Virus record (IMG/VR): IMGVR_UViG_3300024348_000023
Location: 1 to 64,000 of that record
Reading direction: 5' to 3' (one strand)
DNA: 64,000 nucleotides
Source: a virus
Part shown: piece after piece, positions 1-9,297 of the stretch
Numbering within the stretch: position 1 is the first letter of the stretch
Layout: the number at the start of each line of letters is the position of its first letter
Program-made: the position numbers and the translations under genes
The notes under the pieces: generated by a model
What the model was told of the DNA's origin: nothing
What the model saw: the letters and a program-made list of their open reading frames with translations, nothing else
The model's database searches: none

Positions 1-8
1 GTTCTTGA

Positions 9-254
9 CTATAAGCCATCAATCTCATCCTTTACTTCAATGGGTGTATATGCAGGTTCAGGGCCAAGTAAGAATCCCTTTTCATGATATGCAACCATCT
101 TTTGCACTTCTTCCCCGCCAACAATCTTGTCAGCAATTAATGAAAGAAGATCATATATTCTATGCAGCATGATATAGGTAACCATCGGGATATTATCTTC
201 AATGGTTCCTGCATCTTTAATTACTGCCCCATCGGGCAGATCTTTTTCATTCAT
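9..254 (-). CDS. Hypothetical 81-residue phage protein
   Basis: I do not recognise a family. The protein is acidic at both ends, with a central helical, hydrophobic stretch (about residues 24-45, MVTYIMLHRIYDLLSLIADK) and no cysteines or obvious catalytic motif. It is the last gene of the leftward run that begins at the lysin. Its ATG overlaps the end of the upstream cysteine-rich gene by a few bases, which indicates translational coupling. It could be a small structural or regulatory protein; nothing in the sequence decides this. Confidence 0.7.
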   Translation of the reverse strand: MNEKDLPDGAVIKDAGTIEDNIPMVTYIMLHRIYDLLSLIADKIVGGEEVQKMVAYHEKGFLLGPEPAYTPIEVKDEIDGL

Positions 255-414
255 TTATATTCCCATCTGTCATAGGAAACACCACAGGTTGTTTCCAGTC
301 GTATGTACTAAATCCAGAAGATTCAAATTGAAGCTCTTCTACCGCCGACGCACTTTCTGTTGAAATTTGTAGTCCTTGACCACAATTGCAATTACCACAT
401 TTACAATCAGACAT
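247..414 (-). CDS. Small cysteine-rich protein, 55 aa
   Basis: This short reading frame starts at an ATG sharing one base with the TAA of the upstream 233-residue gene (TAATG) and ends overlapping the start of the next gene. Such couplings at both ends argue it is real. The N-terminus reads MSDCKCGNCNCGQG: four cysteines in a C-x-C-x2-C-x-C arrangement, resembling metallothionein-type or small metal-binding clusters. The rest is acidic and lacks cysteines. There is no family assignment; metal binding is inferred from the cysteine spacing only. Confidence 0.6.
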   Translation of the reverse strand: MSDCKCGNCNCGQGLQISTESASAVEELQFESSGFSTYDWKQPVVFPMTDGNINE

Positions 415-1115
415 TATCTGTATTCCTTTCTTTGCCAGAATTTGTTTTTATACCATCCAATGATATGCTTTAATGATTCGCTACGTGCAAGCTTGGCTTC
501 TTGAAGTAAGTCTGTATTTCTTTCAAGTTTCCATGGCTCAGTTTTGATTGGAATAATTTGCGCTATTGGGGTACCAGCTTTTATTATACCCTCAAATCCC
601 ATTTGAAGAAGAAAAGGCATCTTCCCGCCGTTCATTGGATAGTTTGCATCTACGATTCCAGACATTGTCCTAAATGGCAGATCATCTCTATTTAAAGGGT
701 GTGTTATTAATAGACTATAGCCTTTTTCAACTTTTAGTATTTGCTTGGTGCTCCAAGAAAAATGGTTATCGTGAAATCCTTGCGGAATAGGCAGTGTTGG
801 AACCATGCCCTTATTTCTTTCAATAACAAAATCAGTCTCTTTGTAATCAAAGTCAAAAAAATTCCAGGTTATCCTTGGACCGTTTGGAGTTTGCTCAACA
901 AGGAAATCAACTGGTGCTGGAATGTAGTATCCAGTTAAAAAGGCATCCATAAATGGTGCACAACTTTTTACTGTTATTGTAGAAGGCAGAATGCTAAGCT
1001 TGCCTCCAGAAAACTTTTCTATTTTTTTAAACCATTCAGGCATAACATCTTTCATGTATCCTATTTGTTCAAATACTGGATGATATATGTCGTGTTCTAA
1101 TTTTTTAGGCTTCAT
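414..1115 (-). CDS. Conserved phage protein, possibly DUF6065-like
   Basis: A 233-residue soluble protein without signal peptide or membrane segment. Visible landmarks are a Trp/Phe-rich middle (ITWNFFDFDYKETDF), a THPLNRDDLPF segment around residue 138, MSGIVDANYP after it, and GIIKAGTPIAQIIPIK near residue 178. The last pattern (glycine, hydrophobics, PIAQIIP) recalls the beta-rich core of dUTPase/dCTP-deaminase-type folds, but the catalytic residues of those enzymes are not evident. The resemblance to uncharacterised phage proteins of the DUF6065 type is from memory. It overlaps the upstream 69-residue gene by 11 bases and lies in the leftward lysin run. Function unknown. Confidence 0.6.
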   Translation of the reverse strand: MKPKKLEHDIYHPVFEQIGYMKDVMPEWFKKIEKFSGGKLSILPSTITVKSCAPFMDAFLTGYYIPAPVDFLVEQTPNGPRITWNFFDFDYKETDFVIERNKGMVPTLPIPQGFHDNHFSWSTKQILKVEKGYSLLITHPLNRDDLPFRTMSGIVDANYPMNGGKMPFLLQMGFEGIIKAGTPIAQIIPIKTEPWKLERNTDLLQEAKLARSESLKHIIGWYKNKFWQRKEYR

Positions 1116-1314
1116 GTTTAACCGCCTTAACTATTTTTTCATAAATTTCTAAACCGATATTATTTTTATATTCACAGGAAAGACAGTAGAGATATACTGA
1201 GTCGTCTACTGCTAAGTTACATAGAAGAGAGCCCTGATCCATTGGACATTCAAGTCTAGGAACAAGGCCCTCTTCTGATAAGGCTATGTACTTAGATACA
1301 TATTGTATCTGCAT
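1105..1314 (-). CDS. Small zinc-ribbon-like protein, 69 aa
   Basis: The sequence shows a cysteine pattern typical of small phage zinc-ribbon proteins: CPMDQGSLLCN in the first half and CLSCEYKNNIGL in the second, with a short acidic C-terminal helix. A C-x2-C knuckle is clear (CLSC); its partner would be Cys23 and perhaps Cys32. Such proteins usually bind one zinc ion and may contact nucleic acid or another protein, but the target is unknown here. It sits directly downstream of the lysin and overlaps the following gene, so it is part of the leftward transcript. Confidence 0.6.
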   Translation of the reverse strand: MQIQYVSKYIALSEEGLVPRLECPMDQGSLLCNLAVDDSVYLYCLSCEYKNNIGLEIYEKIVKAVKHEA

Positions 1315-1319
1315 TTGAC

Positions 1320-1871
1320 CTACTTTTTCTGATCAGTCGGGAATTGCAATAGCCATTCCTTTGCTTTTGGGGTCATACCCTTCCAAGCTGACCAATCACT
1401 GCCGCCATCGGTCATATAATACGTTATCTCTGCGTTTGTTACTGGGTCGAATAACTCTTTGTTACTCTTTAGGTCGAACTTCTCAAGTCTTTCAGGACCA
1501 AGATTTCCGATCATGTTAATCTGGAATATTCCGTAAGAACTATCTCCAGTTTTCCTATTCCCGTTATAGGCAAGCGGTCTTCCGTTAGATTCACGCTTTG
1601 CTATTGACCAAGCTTTTTTAAGGCTTGACCCTTCGAATCCTACAGTCTTAAGAAGCAATAGCAACTCTTCGTCTGTAAGCATCTCAGATGGCTTGTAAAT
1701 CTCTTTACTAAAACTATCTAAGACTTCTTGCTTTAATTGGGCTTCAGTTTTCACTAAAGGTTTTACTACTAAGGCATTTGCAGGCTGTACAGGAAACAAA
1801 AATAATGTTATCATTACTATTGTGACTATGTTATGAGCCAAATCACTTACCTGTTGTTTTATTTTCTCCAT
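1320..1871 (-). CDS. Lysozyme/transglycosylase-like lysin with signal peptide
   Basis: Predicted cell-wall hydrolase that cleaves the glycan strand of peptidoglycan. Residues about 10-35 form a Sec-type signal: basic start, hydrophobic run IVTIVMITLFLFPVQ, then an ANA cleavage-like site. The C-terminal half carries the lysozyme-like SLT signature: AKRESNGRP supplies the likely catalytic Glu, followed by DSSYGIFQINM. I chose the second ATG because the AGGAGG site lies 8 bases before it; an ATG at 1877 is only 2 bases from that site. It heads the leftward operon behind the promoter at 1905-1934. A holin candidate lies 3 kb away on the other strand. It could instead be a virion-associated lysin; no endopeptidase or binding domain is visible. 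Confidence 0.8.
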   Translation of the reverse strand: MEKIKQQVSDLAHNIVTIVMITLFLFPVQPANALVVKPLVKTEAQLKQEVLDSFSKEIYKPSEMLTDEELLLLLKTVGFEGSSLKKAWSIAKRESNGRPLAYNGNRKTGDSSYGIFQINMIGNLGPERLEKFDLKSNKELFDPVTNAEITYYMTDGGSDWSAWKGMTPKAKEWLLQFPTDQKK

Positions 1872-1904
1872 TGGCATTTCCTCCTCTAGAGATAACGAAC
1901 TATA

Positions 1905-1934
1905 ATCATAACATTAATTTAGTAACCCTGTCAA
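1905..1934 (-). promoter_or_regulatory. Promoter for the leftward lysin run
   Basis: Reading the minus strand, a perfect TTGACA -35 (1934-1929) is separated by 18 bases from TATGAT (-10, 1910-1905). Transcription would start near 1898, about 27 bases before the lysin ATG, with AGGAGG in between. A forward TATAAT at 1901-1906 overlaps this -10 and may serve the divergent glycosyltransferase gene, but its -35 (TTCCTC) is poor. Confidence 0.7.
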
Positions 1935-1956
1935 GCCAGTCGACCAGAAAGAAAAC

Positions 1957-2958
1957 ATGAATATATCTTATTATACAATTAAAGCTGGACTTAATCCTGC
2001 AGTCGGTTTTGGCTATGCGGGAAAAAATATAGTTAAATCTTTAAATAACCTTGGTCATTTTGTTACATACGCTGACCCTAAAGCAGATATACAAATTAAT
2101 TTTACACAGCCTCAACATTTTAAAATGCATAGGAAGCAGTATCAGATAGGATACACTCCGTGGGAATCTACTTCAATGCGCCCAGACTGGGTTGAAAGAT
2201 TTAATCATTGCGACGAGGTTTGGACTACATCAGATTGGTGTGCTAAAGTATTTAAAGATAATGGAATAACAAAACCAATATACGTTTATCCTCACGGCAT
2301 TGAAGATTTTTGGGTTCCAAAGCGTAGAGTAGTTAATGAAGGCCAGCCAATAAAATTTTTGCACATAGGCGAGCCATCACCAAGAAAAGACGGGCAGTTA
2401 GTAGTAGATACTTTTGCTAAGATATTTGGAAATAATCCAGACTATCAACTTACATTAAAGTGTCATAACTCAAATACTACTAGAATGTATAATAAAAATA
2501 ATGAATTCGTAACACCAGATACAATATATTCAAATATCAAAATAATAACTGATGAATATCCAGAAGAACAGCTTTTAAGCTTATATCATAGTCATCATGT
2601 ACTTTTATATCCTACTTGGGGTGAAGGATTTGGCTTTATTCCTCTTCAAGGCCTTGCAACAGGAATGCCAGTAATATCAACATATGACTGGTGTCACTAT
2701 GAAAAATATTTAGGCCCATTAAAATTGAAATCTAAACTTACAGATGAGACTTTGCCAAAATCAGTTGGCGATGATTACATAGGAAAAATGTTTAAGCCAG
2801 ATGCAAAGCATTTAGAAGATCAAATGTATGAAGCAGTAATTAACTTCAAAGCATATTCAGGATATTATTATGCACAAGCAAACAATATTCATAAAGAGTA
2901 CAACTGGGACCAGTTGACTAAGAATGCATTTGATCATTTAGTTAAAAAATTCTCTTAA
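1957..2958 (+). CDS. GT-B glycosyltransferase, GT1/GT4-type
   Basis: A 333-residue GT-B transferase expected to move a sugar from a nucleotide-sugar donor to an unknown acceptor in the cytoplasm. The N-terminal half has the acceptor-domain pattern (VGFGYAGKNIVKSL; IGYTPWEST; EVWTTSDWC). The C-terminal donor-binding half has FLHIGEPSPRKDG, then PTWGEGFGFIPLQGLATGMP with the E-x7-E-like loop (the second Glu is Gln here). There is no signal or membrane segment. It is divergent from the lysin and upstream of the ribonucleotide reductase. The acceptor may be phage fibre protein, DNA or host envelope; the many Thr-rich fibres in the window make fibre glycosylation attractive but unproven. Confidence 0.85.
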   Translation: MNISYYTIKAGLNPAVGFGYAGKNIVKSLNNLGHFVTYADPKADIQINFTQPQHFKMHRKQYQIGYTPWESTSMRPDWVERFNHCDEVWTTSDWCAKVFKDNGITKPIYVYPHGIEDFWVPKRRVVNEGQPIKFLHIGEPSPRKDGQLVVDTFAKIFGNNPDYQLTLKCHNSNTTRMYNKNNEFVTPDTIYSNIKIITDEYPEEQLLSLYHSHHVLLYPTWGEGFGFIPLQGLATGMPVISTYDWCHYEKYLGPLKLKSKLTDETLPKSVGDDYIGKMFKPDAKHLEDQMYEAVINFKAYSGYYYAQANNIHKEYNWDQLTKNAFDHLVKKFS

Positions 2959-2982
2959 CCCCTTCCCCTTTAAATGCTTCTT

Positions 2983-2991
2983 TGGTAGAAT
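2983..2991 (+). promoter_or_regulatory. Extended -10 promoter before the reductase gene
   Basis: TGG followed by TAGAAT (2986-2991) matches the extended -10 pattern seen repeatedly in this window (also at 4981, 34724, 54584 and 18490). The -35 position (TTCCCC at 2963) is weak. Transcription would begin near 2998, giving a leader of about 45 bases to the ATG at 3044. Confidence 0.45.
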
Positions 2992-3043
2992 AGGATCTTC
3001 ACTCAAAAAATTAAACCGCAAGGCGGAGAAACAGGTATTATAA

Positions 3044-4978
3044 ATGTCAAAGACTATTGCTAACCCATATGAAAACTTTATTGCGCTATCTCGATATGCA
3101 AGATGGATTCCAGAAGAGAATAGACGTGAAACATGGGGAGAAACAGTAGATCGCTATTTTGCGTTTATGCTAAACCATTTAAAACAAAATCATAATTATA
3201 TTCCAGATGAAAAGCTTGTAGCGGAATTAAAAGACGGTGTATTTCAAAGAAATGTCATGCCGTCTATGCGCTCCGTTATGACATCTGGAGCAGCATTAGA
3301 AAGAGATAACGTTGCAGGATATAATTGCTCATTTGTCCCAGTAGATAGCCCAAGATCATTTGATGAAACAATGTATATTCTTATGTGTGGTACAGGAGTT
3401 GGATTCTCCGTTGAATACAAGTACGTTAATAAACTTCCTGCCGTCCCAGATTCTTTTGAGAAGTCAGACACAGTCATTGTTGTAGAGGATTCAAAGCAGG
3501 GTTGGGCAAAGGCTTATCGTGAACTACTAGCACTCCTTTGGACTGGACACATTCCAGCAATTGATGTTAGCAAAGTTCGTCCAGCTGGTGCACGTTTAAA
3601 GACAATGGGTGGACGCTCATCAGGACCACAACCATTAATCAATTTGTTTGATTTTACAATTGCAAAGTTTAAAAATGCAGCAGGCCGTCAACTAAAACCA
3701 ATTGAAGCACATGACATCATGTGTAAAATAGGTGAAGTTGTTGTTGTAGGAGGAGTTCGTCGTTCAGCAATGATTTCTCTTTCTAATATTAATGATATTG
3801 AGATGGCAGCAGCAAAGTCAGGCAACTGGTGGGAAAATAATACACAACGTGCATTATCAAATAACTCTGTTGCGTATTCACGCAAGCCAGAGATGGAACA
3901 GTTTATTGCAGAATGGAAATCTTTGTATGATTCAAAATCAGGAGAACGAGGCATATACAATGTGGCCGCAGCTCAAGCCCAAGCAGCCAAGTATGGAAGA
4001 AGAGATCCAGATGTACACTATGGAACTAACCCTTGCTCAGAGATTATCTTACGTCCTTACCAGTTTTGTAATCTTTCAGAAGTCGTACTTCGTGAAAAAG
4101 ATACAGTTGAAGAGGTTGCAAATAAAGTACGCCTTGCAACAATTCTTGGCACGTGGCAATCAACATTAACAGATTTCAAGTATCTTCGTAAAATTTGGAA
4201 AGACAACACAGAAGAAGAGCGCCTACTTGGAGTTTCTTTAACAGGACAATTCGGACACAAATTCTTTTCAGGAAAAGAAAATATTAAAAAGCTAGAAGAT
4301 ACTTTAAGCGGTCTTCGTGAATATGCAAGAGAAACAAATAAAGAAGAGGCTGGGAAAATTGGGATTCCTGAGTCTGCAGCTATTACATGCGTAAAGCCTT
4401 CTGGAACAGTGTCTCAATTGGTCGGGGTATCTTCAGGAATGCATCCATGGCATTCACCATATTATATTCGTACAGTACGTGGCTCAAAGGGAGATCCAAT
4501 CTCTACATTTTTAAAGGAAGTTGGAATTCCTGTAGAAGATGATGTAATGAAGCCAAATGATACATACGTATTTTCATTTCCAGTTAAGGCACCAGAAGGT
4601 GCAATTGTTAGAAATGATCTTACAGCACTGGATCATTTGAACACATGGCTTGTCTATCAACGTGCATGGTGTGAACATAAGCCATCTATCACTGTTTCTG
4701 TAAAAGAAGAAGAGTGGATGGAAGTCGGTGCTTGGGTGTATAAGCATTTTGATGAGGTTTCTGGAATTTCTTTCCTTCCTCATTCAGATCATACATACAA
4801 GCAAGCTCCTTATCAAGAAGTTGATAAAGCAGAGTATGATGCACTTGTTGCAAGGATGCCAAAGAGCATTCGCTGGGAAGATTTATCTTTTTACGAAACA
4901 GAAGACGGAACTTCAACAAATGCTACGCTTGCATGTACTTCAGATGGCAATTGTGAAATAGTAGATATATCTGCCTAA
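3044..4978 (+). CDS. nrdJ: Adenosylcobalamin-dependent (class II) ribonucleotide reductase, RTPR-type
   Basis: Converts ribonucleotides to deoxyribonucleotides using a thiyl radical generated from coenzyme B12, so it needs no oxygen-dependent small subunit. The visible core set matches monomeric class II enzymes: Cys95 in GYNCSFVPVD; Asn329, Cys331 (thiyl radical) and Glu333 in NPCSEIILRP; Cys342 in FCNLSEV; and the C-terminal shuttle pair Cys631/Cys637 (ACTSDGNC). PSGTVSQLVG and GGVRRSAMISLS are further family blocks. At 644 residues it is shorter than the roughly 740-residue Lactobacillus enzyme but all catalytic cysteines are present. No NrdI/thioredoxin partner is seen nearby. It boosts dNTP supply during phage replication. 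Confidence 0.93.
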   Translation: MSKTIANPYENFIALSRYARWIPEENRRETWGETVDRYFAFMLNHLKQNHNYIPDEKLVAELKDGVFQRNVMPSMRSVMTSGAALERDNVAGYNCSFVPVDSPRSFDETMYILMCGTGVGFSVEYKYVNKLPAVPDSFEKSDTVIVVEDSKQGWAKAYRELLALLWTGHIPAIDVSKVRPAGARLKTMGGRSSGPQPLINLFDFTIAKFKNAAGRQLKPIEAHDIMCKIGEVVVVGGVRRSAMISLSNINDIEMAAAKSGNWWENNTQRALSNNSVAYSRKPEMEQFIAEWKSLYDSKSGERGIYNVAAAQAQAAKYGRRDPDVHYGTNPCSEIILRPYQFCNLSEVVLREKDTVEEVANKVRLATILGTWQSTLTDFKYLRKIWKDNTEEERLLGVSLTGQFGHKFFSGKENIKKLEDTLSGLREYARETNKEEAGKIGIPESAAITCVKPSGTVSQLVGVSSGMHPWHSPYYIRTVRGSKGDPISTFLKEVGIPVEDDVMKPNDTYVFSFPVKAPEGAIVRNDLTALDHLNTWLVYQRAWCEHKPSITVSVKEEEWMEVGAWVYKHFDEVSGISFLPHSDHTYKQAPYQEVDKAEYDALVARMPKSIRWEDLSFYETEDGTSTNATLACTSDGNCEIVDISA

Positions 4979-4983
4979 TATGG

Positions 4984-5033
4984 TAGAATTATAGTATTGG
5001 GGTAAATCCCCAAAATTCTGGGCACCCCGCCCA
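4984..5033 (+). promoter_or_regulatory. Extended -10 promoter and double hairpin leader of the holin gene
   Basis: TGG-TAGAAT (4981-4989) predicts initiation near 4996. The transcript would begin almost exactly with a hairpin, TTGGGG (4997-5002)/CCCCAA (5008-5013), followed by a second, TGGGC (5019-5023)/GCCCA (5029-5033). The GGAG ribosome site (5038-5041) follows 8 bases before the holin ATG. No U-tract follows either stem, so these look like leader structures rather than a terminator. No good -35 is visible. Confidence 0.45.
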
Positions 5034-5049
5034 AAATGGAGATGATAAA

Positions 5050-5289
5050 ATGGCTAAATTCAATAAGTTGGATTTAAACAAAGACGGAAAGGTAACAATG
5101 ACAGAACAGATCTTAGCAGCACTTGGAACATATGCTCGTGCATTTCTTTCAGCAGCAATTGCTTTGTACATGACTGGCAATACAAACCCAAAGGACCTTC
5201 TTCTAGGTGGAGTAGCAGCAGTTGCACCAGTAATCCTTAAGGCCCTAAGCCCAAGTAACCAAGAGTTTGGTTTTAAGGCTCCAAAGTAA
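5050..5289 (+). CDS. Holin-like membrane protein with an EF-hand loop
   Basis: 79 residues. Two hydrophobic segments (about 24-42, LAALGTYARAFLSAAIALYM; and 50-66, LLLGGVAAVAPVILKAL) joined by a polar turn NTNPKD fit small phage holins, which form membrane lesions that release the lysin. The N-terminus contains DLNKDGKVTMTE, a complete canonical EF-hand loop (D1, N3, D5, G6, V8, T9, E12) at residues 8-19. Calcium binding would be unusual for a holin. The lysin is encoded 3 kb away on the opposite strand, so the two are not in one operon; a terminator follows this gene. It could be another small phage membrane protein. Confidence 0.65.
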   Translation: MAKFNKLDLNKDGKVTMTEQILAALGTYARAFLSAAIALYMTGNTNPKDLLLGGVAAVAPVILKALSPSNQEFGFKAPK

Positions 5290-5311
5290 AATTTAATACG
5301 AATTAGGGATG

Positions 5312-5342
5312 CTCCTGTGCTAAAATAAGTACAGGAGTTTTC
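5312..5342 (+). terminator. Rho-independent terminator after the holin gene
   Basis: CTCCTGTGCT (5312-5321) pairs with AGTACAGGAG (5328-5337) through 10 positions, one of them G-U, around a 6-base loop. TTTT and further T-rich sequence follow. It separates the holin transcript from the fibre cluster, although the fibre gene at 5360 starts only 18 bases on. Confidence 0.75.
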
Positions 5343-5359
5343 CTATTTTAGGAGATATT

Positions 5360-5707
5360 ATGTCGGCGCAAAAGAATTTTGAGATTGATCAAAACACCAC
5401 CTTTTCATTTATTGTTGAATATAAAGACAATAATGGAGCTCCTATAGCTTTAACCTCAGCATCAGCAAAAATGCAAGTTCGTGATACAAAAGGTGGGTCA
5501 AAATTAGCCTTTACTTTATCATCACCAACCAGCGGAATTGTAATAGATCAGCCAGCTGGAAAACTAACAGTAGTAATGACTGCAGCACAAACAAATAGTC
5601 TTTTCTATCCAAAATCTTCTTATGATATTATGGTAACAGATTCAAATGGAAATAGAACAAAGCTTCTTGAGGGATATATAACTCTAAGTAGATCGGTGAC
5701 AATATGA
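5360..5707 (+). CDS. Beta-rich virion protein, 115 aa, at the head of the fibre cluster
   Basis: A predicted beta-sandwich small protein. Landmarks are ENTTFSFIVEYKD-like strands near the start (here DQNTTFSFIVEYKDNNG), a GIVIDQPAGKLTVVMTA strand pair around residue 60, and YDIMVTDSNGNRTKLLEGY near the end. Small proteins of this design often accompany tail-fibre genes in phages. No enzymatic motif is present. GGAG precedes the start, and the stop overlaps the next start in an ATGA junction. A baseplate or fibre-attachment role is inferred from position. Confidence 0.65.
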   Translation: MSAQKNFEIDQNTTFSFIVEYKDNNGAPIALTSASAKMQVRDTKGGSKLAFTLSSPTSGIVIDQPAGKLTVVMTAAQTNSLFYPKSSYDIMVTDSNGNRTKLLEGYITLSRSVTI

Positions 5708-6147
5708 GCGTAGATAAAGTAGTAGTAACGGAAATAAAAAATGATGTCGTTATATCCTCTCCTGGCCCACAAGGCCCAAGAGGAAAAACCATACTTAATG
5801 GAAACGGAGCCCCATCAAATTCACTAGGGCTCGAAGGTGACTTTTATTATGACAAGGTCACAACAAGATTTTATGGTCCAAAAGTAAATGATCTTACTTG
5901 GGAGAATGCTCCAAGCTACCTTTTAAGCACAGGAACTCTTACTTATACATGGAACATAAACCAAGTAACAGGACCAGTTTCTGGTGTATATCGCCTTGTT
6001 ATAGTCCACAATCTAGGATATAACCCTAATGTGACTATTAAGAATAGCGCAGGGGACATATTAGAAACGGGAATAGACTATAATAGTATTAACCAAATTA
6101 CACTGACGATGGCACAACCATTTTCAGGGACAGCGTACCTGTCCTAA
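5704..6147 (+). CDS. Short collagen-tagged fibre protein, 147 aa
   Basis: After a short N-terminus comes a tiny collagen-like stretch (PGPQGPRGK), then the module GLEGDFYYDKVTTRFYGPK...LTWENAP, a version of the repeated fibre motif (Gly...YYD...N..YGP..W) seen many times in this window. The C-terminus is beta-rich, with VYRLVIVHNLGYNPNVTIKNSAGDILE, a HNLGY..N..V domain that also closes the next protein. It is translationally coupled to the preceding gene and likely encodes a virion adhesin component. Confidence 0.7.
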   Translation: MSVDKVVVTEIKNDVVISSPGPQGPRGKTILNGNGAPSNSLGLEGDFYYDKVTTRFYGPKVNDLTWENAPSYLLSTGTLTYTWNINQVTGPVSGVYRLVIVHNLGYNPNVTIKNSAGDILETGIDYNSINQITLTMAQPFSGTAYLS

Positions 6148-6159
6148 AGGAGAAGAAAA

Positions 6160-7569
6160 ATGTCAAGATTATTTGTCACGAACATTGACCTCAATAAAAA
6201 TGAGTTGCTCAATGCAAGAATTCAGAATTTAAGTTCAGCACCATCAAACCCAGTACTAGGTCAGATTTACTATGACTCATTAACAAATGTAATGTACTAC
6301 TACAATGGGCTTGCTTCTCCTAATGGCCCATGGATGCCAATGTCTGGATCTTCAGAGGTTATCCAAGATCTCATTGGTTCATCAGTTATTGGCGGAGTTG
6401 GTTTAACATCAACATACAGCGATTCTGCTGGAACACTAACAATTGATCTTGATAATACAGCAGTAACAGCTGGCTCATATGGATCAACAACAAAGATTCC
6501 AACTTTTACAGTAGATGCACAGGGTCGTTTAACTGCTGCAAGCGAAGCAGACGTAGCAACAAACCTTTCAATTGCAGGAGACACTGGAACAGATACTGTT
6601 AATCTTTTAACTGACACATTAACTGTTGCAGGTGGAGAAGGAATTGATGTAGCTGTAACAAATAATACAGTTACCGTATCAGCAGAAGATGCAACTTCGT
6701 CAAATAAAGGTGTTGCAAGCTTTGACTCAACAGATTTTACAGTAACATCAGGCGCAGTAACATTAAATGCTGAGCGTGTACAAGATATCGTTGGCGGAAT
6801 GGTTACAGCTCCAAATACTGAATCAGGTATTTCTGTAACATACGATGATACAAACGGAAAATTAGATTTTAATGTAGCAGATCCTACAATTACTCTTTCA
6901 GGAGACGTAACTGGTTCTGCAACAATGACAAACCTTGGCGATGTAACAATTAATGCTACTATTCAGCCAAACTCAGTTGCACTTGGAACAGATACAACTG
7001 GAGACTATGTACAAAACATTCAGGGCACAGCCAATGAAGTAACAGTTTCTCCTACATCAGGTGAAGGAACAACAGTAACAATTGGTCTTCCAGATGATGT
7101 AACAATTACTAATAATTTAAACGTTGGCGGAAACTTAAATGTAACTGGAACAATTAACTCAGTAAATACCACTCAGGTAAATATTGTTGATAATAAGATT
7201 AACCTTAATACAGACTTTACTGGGGCTCCAACAGCAGATGCTGGAATCCGTGTAGAGCGTGGCGAAGGTACAGATGTAGAGATTCTTTGGAATGAAACAG
7301 ATGACCGCTGGACATTAACAAATAATGGAACTAACTATCATGCAATTGCAAGAAAGTATGCAGCGAATCTAGCAAATCCATCAAGCTTAACATATATTCA
7401 AGTAAACCATAACTTGGGAACATCAGATGTCACAGTTCAAGTTTTTGAAACAGCTGGTTCTAAAGCATTAGTTGAAGCAGATGTAGAGCGTACTTCTGAT
7501 GACGCAGTAACAATTAAATTTGCAACAGCACCAGCAAGTGGAGCATACAGAGTCGTAATTACTGGTTAA
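6160..7569 (+). CDS. Tail fibre or virion decoration protein, 469 aa
   Basis: A Thr/Asp/Gly-rich beta-repeat protein. The start contains the module PVLGQIYYDSLTNVMYYYNG. The middle is built from fibre repeats such as VGLTSTYSDSAGTLTIDL, TFTVDAQGRLTAA and ISVTYDDTNGKLDFNV; related repeats recur in the 895-residue protein at 15795. The end (YIQVNHNLGTSDVTVQVF... APASGAYRVVITG) matches the tail of the preceding protein. Similar architecture occurs in T4-like and cyanophage fibres. A strong AAGGAG site precedes the start. Role inferred: receptor contact or fibre shaft. Confidence 0.75.
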   Translation: MSRLFVTNIDLNKNELLNARIQNLSSAPSNPVLGQIYYDSLTNVMYYYNGLASPNGPWMPMSGSSEVIQDLIGSSVIGGVGLTSTYSDSAGTLTIDLDNTAVTAGSYGSTTKIPTFTVDAQGRLTAASEADVATNLSIAGDTGTDTVNLLTDTLTVAGGEGIDVAVTNNTVTVSAEDATSSNKGVASFDSTDFTVTSGAVTLNAERVQDIVGGMVTAPNTESGISVTYDDTNGKLDFNVADPTITLSGDVTGSATMTNLGDVTINATIQPNSVALGTDTTGDYVQNIQGTANEVTVSPTSGEGTTVTIGLPDDVTITNNLNVGGNLNVTGTINSVNTTQVNIVDNKINLNTDFTGAPTADAGIRVERGEGTDVEILWNETDDRWTLTNNGTNYHAIARKYAANLANPSSLTYIQVNHNLGTSDVTVQVFETAGSKALVEADVERTSDDAVTIKFATAPASGAYRVVITG

Positions 7570-7579
7570 GGAGATTTAA

Positions 7580-9296
<1,717 letters not shown>

Positions 9297-9297
<1 letters not shown>

